Assembly: GCA_030598425.1 (NCBI GenBank)
Contig: JAUVPY010000198.1
Coordinates: 1-5,862, forward strand
Length of the DNA stretch: 5,862 bases
DNA from: Anaerolineae bacterium
GTDB lineage: Bacteria; Chloroflexota; Anaerolineae; 4572-78; NAK82
Direction of reading: 5' to 3'
Part shown: one piece after another, positions 1 through 5,859 of the stretch
Layout of the letters: every line of letters begins with the position of its first letter
Position numbering within the stretch: position 1 is the first letter of the stretch
Program-made: the position numbers and the translations under genes
Notes under the pieces: generated by a model
Told to the model about the DNA's origin: nothing
The model's input: only the letters and a program-made list of their open reading frames with translations
Databases searched by the model: none

Positions 1-58
1 GGTTCTCCTGCAGCAGATAGATCACGTCGGGGTCGTCGTCAATTGCCAGGACGAGGGA
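1..58 (-). other. Receiver (REC) domain, first strand only
   Basis: Residues 1495-1513 read SLVLAIDDDPDVIYLLQEN, the first beta strand, acidic pocket (Asp1501-Asp1503) and start of helix 1 of a response-regulator receiver. The phospho-accepting aspartate, expected about 45-50 residues later, lies outside the window. The domain makes this a hybrid kinase; whether more receivers or an output domain follow cannot be seen. Confidence 0.88.
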
Positions 59-3000
59 TTTGTCCCCCCTTTCCACGGGGGGAGATTTTGGGTCTTCCTC
101 CTTCTCAGGGGCGAGTTGGAGGGGGGGCGAGGTTCCCTCAACGCCATAACGCAGCGGAATGGTCAGGGTAAAGGTAGAGCCTACGCCCACGCTGCTGGTC
201 GCACGCAGCTCGCCGTCCAACAGCCGAGCCAGGTGGCGACTGATGGACAGGCCCAGACCCGTGCCCCCATACTCACGGGTGGTACTGGTATCGGCCTGCT
301 GAAACTCATCGAAAATACGTTCCAGGTCTTCCTCCAAAATGCCGATGCCGGTATCAGTTACATCCACTACCAGCGTTTCGCCCTGGCGGCGGGCGCTGAC
401 AGTGATCTGCCCAGCGTGCGTGAATTTGGCCGCGTTGCTGAGCAGATTGAGCAAGATTTGCTTCACCTTGTCCTGGTCGGAAGAGATCGGAGGCAGGTCG
501 GGTGCGACGTCTTTCACCAGCCTGACCTGGTCTGGCACGATCATTGGCCGAGTAGTGGTTATGCACATATCCACCAGCGCCCCGGCATCGAAGGTGGTGG
601 GCTTAACCTCCACGCGCCCGGCTTCAATCTTGGCGATGTCGAGGATGCTGTTGATCAAATCCAGCAGGTGCTCGGCACTGGCCAGAACTTTGTCCAGGTT
701 CTCAAGCTGCTTTTCAGGCAGGATATCGGCCCCCCGCCGCTTGACGATGCGGGTGAAGCCAATGATGGCGTTAAGTGGCGTGCGCAACTCGTGGCTCATG
801 TTGGCCAGGAAGGTGCTCTTGGCTTTGCTGGCTTCCTCAGCCGCTGCCTGAGCCTCTTGTGCCTGCTCATACAAGTGTGCGTTCCCAATGGCGATGGCCC
901 CCTGCCGCGCCAGGCCTTCCAGGAAGCGCAAATCGGCCTCGGTGAACAGTTTGCCCGACCCAGTACGCCAGATGGCCATCATGCCGCTGGCCCGGTCTCC
1001 GGAAAGGAGCGGCGCGGCCATTAATCTCTCGTCGCTGGTTTGCGGCGTGCCCGGGATGTGCACGGCGCGGGGGTCGTTGTTCACCTCGTTGATCACATCG
1101 GCGGCCTTGCGTTCCGCCAGGTCGCCGATGATGCCCTCCCCGAGCTGGATGGGGGAGGCTTTGATTTCGTCGGCGATGTCACCCAGGGCCACAATGGCCT
1201 GCAAGGTCTGGCCTCCGGGCTCGGCCAGATAAACGGCACTGCTGTCGGCCGCCAAGAGATCCCGGGCGTTGCTGGCGATGCGCTCCAACACGGTGGGCAG
1301 GTCCAGGGTGGCGGAAACGTCCCGGCCAACCTCGGTCAGGGCAGTCATTTGGCTGGCGCGGCGCTGCGTCTCCAGATAGAGTTGGGCGCTCTCGATAGCA
1401 ATGGCTGCCTGCCGGGCGACGTTGATCAGAAAGTCCAGTTCCGCCTGAGTGAACAGGCCGTCCCGGCGCGACCGCCACACGGTGAAAAAACCGATGACCT
1501 GGGCCCGGGAGATCAAGGGGGCACACATCAGGCCCTCCTCCTCGTCATCATCTTCATCTCCCGGAGTGCCCGGAATGTGGATCGCACGCGGGTCCTGGTA
1601 CGGGTAATTGACAAACTCGGCCACGCCGCTCTGGGCGATTCCTCCCGTTATGCCCTCCCCCGATTGTATGGGTGAGGCCTTTATCTCTTCGACGTATTGG
1701 CCGAGGACGACCGCTGCGCGGAAGGTTTCCTCATCCGGCTCACGCAGATAGAGGGCGATATCCCCGACTTTCAGTAGCTCCTTGACACGGGCAGTCATAC
1801 GCTCCAGCACCGGTTCCAGCTCGCGGGTGGCTGCGATGTCGTTGCCGATCTCGGCCAGGGCGACCATTTCTTCAGCGCGGCGCTGGGTTTCCTGGTAGAG
1901 CCGAGCATTGTGCATGGCCGCCCCCACGCTGGCAGCGACGGTGCTCAGCAGGTTCCTATCGGCTTCATCGAAGCGGCCCTCCTGGCTGATACTCTGCACG
2001 CTGATGACGCCGATCGCCTCCTGGCCAACCACGATGGGCACGCCCAAAAAAGATAAAGCCTGAATGCCAATTTTCTCGGTCTCCAACTCGGCCTGGCGAT
2101 CCTCAATATCCTGGTTGATTAACAGAGATTCTCTCGACTCGATAATGCGCTCGGTCAAGCCTTTACCGAAGGGTCTGGATGCGGTTTGGTCGCCATATTC
2201 ATAGGGGAAGTGGATCATATTCGTCTGGCGATCGTGCAGGGCGACGTACGCAATGTCGGCAGCGAACGACTGGCGTATCTGTTCGCCGACCAACTCTATC
2301 AGCGCGTCCAGGTCCAACTGAGATCCTATGGCCTGGCCGATACTGTTGACGGTAGCCAGTTCGGCCGCGCGCTGGCGCGTCTCCATCAGCAATCTGGCCC
2401 GGCCGAGGGCCACGCCGGCCTGATTGGCGGCCGAGGTGAGCACGTCAAAATCACGCTGGTCGAAAGCGTTGGGTTCGATGCTCTCAACCACCAGCACCCC
2501 GACCACCTCCCCGCCGATCTTGATGGGCACATCCACTTCGGCGCCGCTGGCCAGGGCGGGGACGTATTGTTCGGCTTGAGTGACGTCCAGAGTATAGTGA
2601 AGCTGGCCGTCCAGCAGTGGCCGCTCGCTCAAGCCCTGGCCGGGTCGGAGGTGCAGGCGGCCGCTACCCGGCTCGGTCTTACCGATGCTGGCCCGCTCCA
2701 CCCGATCGCCGGTTTTTTCGTCCAGCAGCAGCACGGCCAGGTATGGATAGCCCAAGGCTTCGTCTTGCAGTCCATCTACCAGGGCACGGCAAATATCGTC
2801 CTCGTCCAGGGCAGCCGCGATATCCGCGCTGAGGCGGAAGAGAGCTGCCTGTCTCATTGCCTGCTCCCGCTCCGCCTCAAACAGGCGGGCGTTCTCCAAT
2901 GCTACGCCGGCGTTGGCGGTGATAGTGGTCAGCAGGCGCAGGTCCGAGTCGTCAAAGGCGTGCTCGCGCTCCAAATGCTGGAGACTGATGATGCCCGTCA

Positions 3001-4540
3001 CCTCGTCGCCCAGGGTGATCGGCGCAAGCAAAAGGGACTTAGGGGCATTGCCATACGTGGCCGCCGGCACCCCGTAGTCGGCCGCTCGTTGAGCAAAACC
3101 TTCGTTGATCACCAGCGGCTGGCGCGATACGACCACTTGCCTCCTGAACGGATCGAGGGGACGCGGTCCCTCAGGGTGTTCTCCCCGCCGCCCGGCATCA
3201 ATTGAATAGCGATATTGCATCAGGTTCGTCCCCCGGTCGTACAGGGCGATGTTGACCACGGGGGCTCTGGTCACTTCCTGGATTTTGTCCCCGACCAGGT
3301 CGATAATCGCCTGGAAGTCGAGCTGCTGGGCCAGCGCCTGGCCCACGCTGTTGATAATGGCCAGTTCGGCGTTTCGTTGTTGCGTTTCTTCCAGAAGGCG
3401 GTTGGTCTCCTCGAAGAGGCGGGCGTTCTCCAGGGCCATGCTCATATTACCGGCTAGAGTGCTCAATAGCCGCACGTCGGACTCGCTGAAAGCACCCTCG
3501 CGGTCCACATTCTGCAGGCTGACGTACCCTTTGACCGTCTCGCCCACCACCAGGGGCACAAATACGAGGGACTTCGGAGCTTCCGTGCCGGGGATAACGC
3601 TCATTCCATATTTGGCTGCAGCCTGCTCGTAGTTCTCGTTAATCAGCACCAACTGGCCAGTGCGGATGAGATGGCGGCGAACACCTTCGAGGGGGCGCAA
3701 CTCAGGGTAATACCTCTTCCCTTTTTCGATTAGATACCTGAAATGCTCAAGTCCGGCTTCATGGTCAAAGATGGCAATCGAAACGACTTGAGCATCGAAG
3801 AGGTCGCGGATCTGGTCGCCGACCAGTTCGTAGATGACCTGCATGTCCAGCTCGGTCGCCAGGGCCCGCTGTACGCTGTTGATGACGGTCAGTTCCGCAT
3901 TACGCTGGCGGGTGTCCTCCAGCAGGCGGGCTCGCTCCAGCGCGGTGGCGATGTGCTGGGCTACGAAGACGAGCAGGTCTTTATCCTCTTGGCTGTAGCG
4001 CACCGCCTCGCTGTAGCTCTGGACCACCAGCACGCCCAGGGTACGCTCGCCTGTTTTCAAGGGGACGCCCAGCCAGCTCTCAGGCAGCGTGCCCAGTAGC
4101 TCCGCTTCACCGCGCCGGATCGACTCCTCGACCTCTTCTCGATGGGCCAGCAGCGGCTCGCCGCCCCGCAGGACATAGGCGGTGAATCCCTTAGCCTCGC
4201 CACGGCCCATCTCGTGCCACGCGTGCGGGTCAGGAATGTCTTCTCCATCATCCATCTCATCCCGGTAGAAGGGAAATCTGACCATGCCCCTGGCATCGTC
4301 GTAGAGGGCGATGAAGAAGTTCCTGGCATACATCAATTGGCCCACAATGCGGTGCATCGCCGCGTAGAAATCCTCTATATCTTCGACGGCGCTGGCGGCA
4401 TCGGCGATGCGATACAGGGCATTCTGTACCTGCTGTGCCCGTTCGTGCTCGGCCTGGCTGGCTTCCAGCCCGGCCACCCGCTGGCGCACGTCATCTAATT
4501 CGGTGATGAGTTGGGCTTTGGTTTTGGCTTTATCTTGCAT
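1..4540 (-). CDS. Seven-GAF hybrid sensor histidine kinase, 3' end beyond window
   Basis: The frame is open for 1513 codons from ATG at 4540 to the window edge, so the C-terminus is missing. The product is a soluble two-component kinase: a signal from the GAF array would control autophosphorylation of His1250 and transfer to a fused receiver. Order: charged coiled coil (about 1-40), GAF1 42-207, GAF2 214-376, GAF3 391-554, GAF4 564-718, GAF5 725-882, GAF6 889-1055, GAF7 1062-1224, HisKA 1236-1308, HATPase_c 1353-1464, linker 1465-1494, receiver from 1495. The H-box reads MSHELRTPLNAIIGF. I see no signal peptide, membrane segment, HAMP or PAS domain. The ATG is chosen because AAGGTG lies 6 bases upstream, the frame is closed by TGA at 4621-4619, and the N-terminal charged helix is typical of such kinases. 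The ligand cannot be read from sequence. No frameshift is seen. Kinase identity is certain; target pathway unknown. Confidence 0.97.
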   Translation of the reverse strand, partial: MQDKAKTKAQLITELDDVRQRVAGLEASQAEHERAQQVQNALYRIADAASAVEDIEDFYAAMHRIVGQLMYARNFFIALYDDARGMVRFPFYRDEMDDGEDIPDPHAWHEMGRGEAKGFTAYVLRGGEPLLAHREEVEESIRRGEAELLGTLPESWLGVPLKTGERTLGVLVVQSYSEAVRYSQEDKDLLVFVAQHIATALERARLLEDTRQRNAELTVINSVQRALATELDMQVIYELVGDQIRDLFDAQVVSIAIFDHEAGLEHFRYLIEKGKRYYPELRPLEGVRRHLIRTGQLVLINENYEQAAAKYGMSVIPGTEAPKSLVFVPLVVGETVKGYVSLQNVDREGAFSESDVRLLSTLAGNMSMALENARLFEETNRLLEETQQRNAELAIINSVGQALAQQLDFQAIIDLVGDKIQEVTRAPVVNIALYDRGTNLMQYRYSIDAGRRGEHPEGPRPLDPFRRQVVVSRQPLVINEGFAQRAADYGVPAATYGNAPKSLLLAPITLGDEVTGIISLQHLEREHAFDDSDLRLLTTITANAGVALENARLFEAEREQAMRQAALFRLSADIAAALDEDDICRALVDGLQDEALGYPYLAVLLLDEKTGDRVERASIGKTEPGSGRLHLRPGQGLSERPLLDGQLHYTLDVTQAEQYVPALASGAEVDVPIKIGGEVVGVLVVESIEPNAFDQRDFDVLTSAANQAGVALGRARLLMETRQRAAELATVNSIGQAIGSQLDLDALIELVGEQIRQSFAADIAYVALHDRQTNMIHFPYEYGDQTASRPFGKGLTERIIESRESLLINQDIEDRQAELETEKIGIQALSFLGVPIVVGQEAIGVISVQSISQEGRFDEADRNLLSTVAASVGAAMHNARLYQETQRRAEEMVALAEIGNDIAATRELEPVLERMTARVKELLKVGDIALYLREPDEETFRAAVVLGQYVEEIKASPIQSGEGITGGIAQSGVAEFVNYPYQDPRAIHIPGTPGDEDDDEEEGLMCAPLISRAQVIGFFTVWRSRRDGLFTQAELDFLINVARQAAIAIESAQLYLETQRRASQMTALTEVGRDVSATLDLPTVLERIASNARDLLAADSSAVYLAEPGGQTLQAIVALGDIADEIKASPIQLGEGIIGDLAERKAADVINEVNNDPRAVHIPGTPQTSDERLMAAPLLSGDRASGMMAIWRTGSGKLFTEADLRFLEGLARQGAIAIGNAHLYEQAQEAQAAAEEASKAKSTFLANMSHELRTPLNAIIGFTRIVKRRGADILPEKQLENLDKVLASAEHLLDLINSILDIAKIEAGRVEVKPTTFDAGALVDMCITTTRPMIVPDQVRLVKDVAPDLPPISSDQDKVKQILLNLLSNAAKFTHAGQITVSARRQGETLVVDVTDTGIGILEEDLERIFDEFQQADTSTTREYGGTGLGLSISRHLARLLDGELRATSSVGVGSTFTLTIPLRYGVEGTSPPLQLAPEKEEDPKSPPVERGDKSLVLAIDDDPDVIYLLQEN
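63..83. repeat. Perfect C6/G6 palindrome inside coding linker
   Basis: The plus strand reads TCCCCCC, a 7-base loop TTTCCAC, then GGGGGGA: a perfect 7-bp stem. It is translated in frame as part of the Pro/Glu/Lys-rich linker (SPPVERGDK, about residues 1486-1494) between the ATPase and receiver domains. C-run/G-run palindromes of this shape resemble small dispersed intergenic repeats known from several bacterial phyla, but only one copy is visible here. Confidence 0.6.
149..835 (-). other. Histidine kinase core (HisKA + HATPase_c)
   Basis: This is the catalytic part of the kinase. HisKA spans residues 1236-1308 with phospho-acceptor His1250 followed by ELRTP. The ATP-binding domain has all boxes: N-box LLNLLSNAAKFT with Asn1365 and Asn1369, G1 box DTGIGI with Asp1396, Gly1398 and Gly1400, F-box Phe1410/Phe1413, and G2 box GGTGLGLSI starting at Gly1425. 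All key residues are present, so the core looks active. It is a HisKA-family kinase of the kind normally coupled to hybrid receivers. Confidence 0.97.
869..1876 (-). repeat. GAF6/GAF7 duplicated coding module
   Basis: Residues 889-1055 and 1062-1224 are diverged tandem copies. About 78 of 168 aligned residues match by eye, with shared stretches EIKASPIQ.GEGI.G, DPRA.HIPGTP and LFT.A.L.FL. They differ from GAF2/3/5 and form a second subfamily within the array. GAF6 alone carries an acidic insertion after GTP (residues 995-1002, DNA 1558-1535). Confidence 0.82.
2879..3901 (-). repeat. GAF2/GAF3 duplicated coding module
   Basis: Residues 214-376 and 391-554 are diverged copies. Counting by eye, about 80 of 163 aligned residues are identical, including NAEL..INSV near the start, LVGD, APKSL, the SLQ strand, and ENARLFE at the end. 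GAF5 shares the same entry pattern (AELATVNSIGQAI..QLDLD) and is a more distant relative. The pattern points to expansion of the sensory array by internal duplication. Confidence 0.8.
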
Positions 4541-4546
4541 ATCGGA

Positions 4547-4552
4547 CACCTT
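4547..4552 (-). promoter_or_regulatory. Shine-Dalgarno of the kinase
   Basis: AAGGTG (preceded by TT) ends six bases before the ATG at 4540. It favours this ATG over the in-frame GTG at 4549-4547, which overlaps the site itself. Confidence 0.6.
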
Positions 4553-4629
4553 AAAGTTCAGAGTTGCCAGGGATCTCGAACGGATAAATCGGTACAAGAA
4601 TTCAAACGCCTGGCAGGCTCACCACACAC

Positions 4630-4658
4630 AAAAACGGCGCATGTGCGTCGGCGCCATT
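4630..4658 (-). terminator. Terminator-like hairpin in the kinase leader
   Basis: On the minus strand GGCGC (4655-4651) pairs with GCGCC (4640-4636) around a 10-base loop; T4656-G4635, A4657-T4634 and A4658-T4633 can extend the stem. Five Ts follow (4634-4630). It lies about 10-35 bases downstream of the start expected from the promoter at 4699-4671, so it could attenuate kinase transcription. Alternatively it ended transcription of a gene that lay upstream before the IS arrived. The short G/C stem and wide loop make it only moderately strong. Confidence 0.4.
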
Positions 4659-4670
4659 GATGATTGCCTT

Positions 4671-4699
4671 AGTATACCACGATTGGTGATATTAATCAA
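4671..4699 (-). promoter_or_regulatory. Sigma70-like promoter for the kinase
   Basis: On the minus strand TTGATT (4699-4694) and TATACT (4676-4671) are separated by exactly 17 bases. The -10 box matches consensus at five of six bases and the -35 at four of six. Transcription would start near 4664, leaving a leader of about 124 bases. It lies in the only A/T-rich stretch between the IS and the kinase. Confidence 0.6.
4686..4699. promoter_or_regulatory. FNR/CRP-like palindrome over the -35 box
   Basis: The minus strand reads TTGAT-TAAT-ATCAC, nine of ten arm bases matching the FNR-type pattern TTGAT-N4-ATCAA. It overlaps the -35 box, with its centre about 28 bases before the inferred start, a position that fits repression better than classical activation at -41.5. 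One isolated site in A/T-rich DNA can arise by chance. Confidence 0.3.
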
Positions 4700-4731
4700 G
4701 TATTTAGACCGGCATTGTCATAATTGTGGTC

Positions 4732-4735
4732 CTAT
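4732..4735. repeat. Probable target-site duplication, left copy (CTAT)
   Basis: The four bases just outside the left repeat are CTAT. The three bases outside the right repeat (5860-5862) are CTA, and the window then stops. A length of four is the only short duplication consistent with both flanks, and it requires the next base after the window to be T. Confidence 0.5.
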
Positions 4736-4756
4736 TTACCTGAGGGGTGCGCGTAA
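4736..4756 (+). repeat. IS left terminal inverted repeat
   Basis: TTACC followed by the core TGAGGGGTGCGCGTAA. It matches the reverse complement of 5839-5859 at 20 of 21 bases; the mismatch is C/T at the fifth base. Confidence 0.93.
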
Positions 4757-4758
4757 TA

Positions 4759-5643
4759 CTAGGTGAAGGCGGCAGTGATCGTGGAGATATTACGCAAGGC
4801 GAGCCCCCAAATGCTATTGGCGATCATGGCAATTTGAACCGTCAGTGTTGCTAAGGTCAAACAAGTACGGACATTTCTCAGGCCTTGGATTGAGAGTTGT
4901 TTCTGGTTTCCGTTGGTACCCAGAACTTTTGCAGTCAAATCGAACAGCGGCTCGATGGTGGTTTTGCGCTTTTGCAGCCGCTGCCGACTGTCAGGTTGTT
5001 GGATGAAGCGATGATAGGCTTGTGCATAGCGACCATTGACCCATTTGAGAGCCGGGGTCAGCAGGGCTACGCCCCGTTTAGCCCAGCGGCGAATGCGCAT
5101 CGCTTTGGTATAGCTGTTGTCGGCCGCGACAGTGGCGGGTTGCAGGTCATTGAGAATGATATCTGCCTTGTGCTCAATCACTGCGCTTTCAGAGATGCTG
5201 GCCGTTTCGACCTGAACTAACACCGGAAAGGCGGCCTCATTGCAGGTCACGTGTAGCCCATAACCATAGACCCAGCCGTGATAAGCACTCTTGGCCCAGG
5301 TGGCGTCGGTGTCTAAATGGCGTAGCTTGTCAGGAATACGGCCTGCCTTCCGGTCTGATTGATGCCAAACCGGTCCCTGGGCTTTGAACAGACTCTTATC
5401 TTCGACCAGATGCGCCGTGCAGAAGGCTTCTTCTAACTGGGGCGCATACTGAGCGATGAAGGTAATAAACTGCTCCAGGGTGGCATACAGCTTCTTATAG
5501 CGCGTGGCAATCGTTTTGCGATGAGGTACCGTGTCCCAGCCCAGCAAGCTCAGCATCTGGGGGTGGGTTGTCAACCAGCGCCACTGCGTTTTGAACTGAT
5601 AGATACGTCGAAATTGCATGATGATGAAGAAAACTGTGAACAT
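4759..5643 (-). CDS. IS transposase, DDE superfamily; true N-terminus lies upstream
   Basis: The 294-residue frame from the first ATG is a DDE transposase catalysing element excision and insertion. The catalytic triad is visible: Asp82 in LVEDKSL, Asp175 in VAADNSY, and Glu231 in TTIEPLF, the last followed by a helical C-terminal segment (LRNVRTCLTLATLTVQIAMIANSI). Spacing and context fit the DDE_Tnp_1 group (IS4/IS5-like). This ATG is not the natural start: the frame stays open upstream to TAG at 5796-5794, and the upstream part contains KGPKRGRPFTYQEK, a basic Arg-Gly-Arg-Pro segment normally found in the N-terminal DNA-binding part of such transposases. No ATG, GTG or TTG exists in that stretch. 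Starting at 5766 would give 335 residues, a normal length. The gene may be a start-defective copy, or may use a rare start such as CTG at 5751. The stop TAG lies just inside the left repeat. Confidence 0.85.
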   Translation of the reverse strand: MFTVFFIIMQFRRIYQFKTQWRWLTTHPQMLSLLGWDTVPHRKTIATRYKKLYATLEQFITFIAQYAPQLEEAFCTAHLVEDKSLFKAQGPVWHQSDRKAGRIPDKLRHLDTDATWAKSAYHGWVYGYGLHVTCNEAAFPVLVQVETASISESAVIEHKADIILNDLQPATVAADNSYTKAMRIRRWAKRGVALLTPALKWVNGRYAQAYHRFIQQPDSRQRLQKRKTTIEPLFDLTAKVLGTNGNQKQLSIQGLRNVRTCLTLATLTVQIAMIANSIWGLALRNISTITAAFT

Positions 5644-5766
5644 CTTTTCCTGGTACGTAAACGGGCGACCGCGTTTGGGACCCTTGACCTCGGCCTGTTC
5701 TTGCTCAAATTGGTCGAACAGGGTACATATGATGGCGACATAGTCGGTCAGAGTTGGTAAGTCCTT
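5644..5766 (-). other. In-frame N-terminal part of the transposase without a standard start codon
   Basis: The frame shared with the transposase encodes DLPTLTDYVAIICTLF, then FDQFEQEQAEV, then KGPKRGRPFTYQEK, which runs straight into the ATG at 5643. This looks like authentic transposase N-terminal sequence. The codon at 5766-5764 is AAG, seven bases after AGGAG (5778-5774), where a start would be expected; it is one substitution from ATG. Other candidates are TTA at 5760 and CTG at 5751, the latter 10 bases after AAAGGA. Confidence 0.7.
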
Positions 5767-5767
5767 T

Positions 5768-5808
5768 GGGCTTCTCCTCGATTGGTTTTGGGTCTATCGA
5801 GGAAACCC
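5768..5808 (-). promoter_or_regulatory. Hairpin enclosing the transposase Shine-Dalgarno
   Basis: On the minus strand TTTCCTCGAT (5805-5796) pairs with ATCGAGGAGA (5782-5773), ten pairs including one T-G, around a 13-base loop. GGG (5808-5806) can also pair with CCC (5770-5768) beyond a two-base bulge. The downstream arm contains the AGGAG ribosome site, so translation would be blocked in any transcript that includes both arms. Confidence 0.5.
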
Positions 5809-5828
5809 AATTCGACCGGCTATGTCAA
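5800..5828 (-). promoter_or_regulatory. Weak candidate transposase promoter
   Basis: A perfect TTGACA (5828-5823) is followed after 17 bases by TTTCCT (5805-5800), a poor -10 with three matches to consensus. Its start would fall near 5793, just after the first arm of the hairpin described at 5768-5808. Low promoter strength is usual for transposase genes, but the -10 is weak evidence. Confidence 0.28.
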
Positions 5829-5838
5829 ATCCCCATAT

Positions 5839-5859
5839 TTACGCGCACCCCTCAAGTAA
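5839..5859 (-). repeat. IS right terminal inverted repeat
   Basis: Read on the minus strand this is TTACT followed by the core TGAGGGGTGCGCGTAA, the partner of the repeat at 4736-4756. Similarity fades immediately inside the core. Confidence 0.93.

Larger units (their letters stand above)
869..4417 (-). other. Array of seven GAF sensory domains
   Basis: Seven consecutive modules of about 155-167 residues each show the GAF pattern: an entry helix (for example AELTVINSV, AELATVNSI, MTALTEVG), a central strand pair ending in a 'PL.....G...' segment, then an aromatic residue followed two to three residues later by an acidic one and a hydrophobic helix ending in ENARLF, GRARLL, HNARLY, ESAQLY or GNAHLY. 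The modules are joined by charged helices such as ETxQRxAE, which look like signalling coiled coils. The full NKFDE signature of cyclic-nucleotide GAFs is absent, only its F..(E/D)xD tail remaining, and no phytochrome-type chromophore cysteine motif was recognised. Ligands are therefore unknown. Approximate limits on DNA: GAF1 4417-3920, GAF2 3901-3413, GAF3 3370-2879, GAF4 2851-2387, GAF5 2368-1895, GAF6 1876-1376, GAF7 1357-869. Confidence 0.9.
4736..5859 (-). mobile_element. Insertion sequence, 1124 bp, DDE transposase
   Basis: A complete-looking element is bounded by terminal inverted repeats of 21 bp with one mismatch (4736-4756 and 5859-5839) and holds one transposase gene reading from the right end, whose stop codon is two bases from the left repeat. 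No passenger gene is present. The left flank CTAT and the right flank CTA plus the unseen next base suggest a 4-bp target duplication. The transposase has a DDE_Tnp_1-like (IS4/IS5 superfamily) fold pattern; I cannot name the IS family or group. It was inserted 36 bp upstream of the kinase -35 box. Confidence 0.9.

Noticed and set aside
116..1024. 302-codon open frame on the plus strand
   Set aside because: Antisense to the kinase core, whose H, N, G1 and G2 boxes are intact on the other strand. No Shine-Dalgarno-supported start and no family resemblance.
1093..1526. Minus-strand frames at 1093-1329 and 1179-1526, and 4057-4329
   Set aside because: Out-of-frame shadows of the continuous kinase frame, rich in Pro, Arg and Ser, with no start signals.
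1040..1675. 211-codon plus-strand frame and smaller plus-strand frames at 3215-3457, 3743-4099 and 4142-4498
   Set aside because: All lie antisense to GAF domains and repeat similar low-complexity patterns because the modules themselves are repeated.
2186..3205. 339-codon open frame on the plus strand
   Set aside because: It is antisense to the GAF3-GAF5 part of the kinase, starts with TTG, has no recognisable domain, and its residue mix (many Gln, Gly, Val, Leu) is what reversed GC-rich GAF codons produce.
4547..4549. GTG as an alternative kinase start
   Set aside because: It overlaps the Shine-Dalgarno AAGGTG and would add only three residues; ATG at 4540 is better placed.
4541..4735. A small gene or RNA between kinase and IS
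   Set aside because: No frame with a supported start is confined to this gap, and apart from the promoter, palindrome and single hairpin no conserved RNA structure was recognised.
5639..5741. ATG at 5741 on the minus strand as start of a frameshifted transposase
   Set aside because: That frame gives SPSYVPCSTNLSKNRP, unlike a transposase, whereas the main frame already encodes plausible transposase sequence across and upstream of the same position. A frameshift is not needed.
5521..5760. 79-codon plus-strand frame, and 4897-5220 plus
   Set aside because: Antisense to the transposase, without domain signal or ribosome site.
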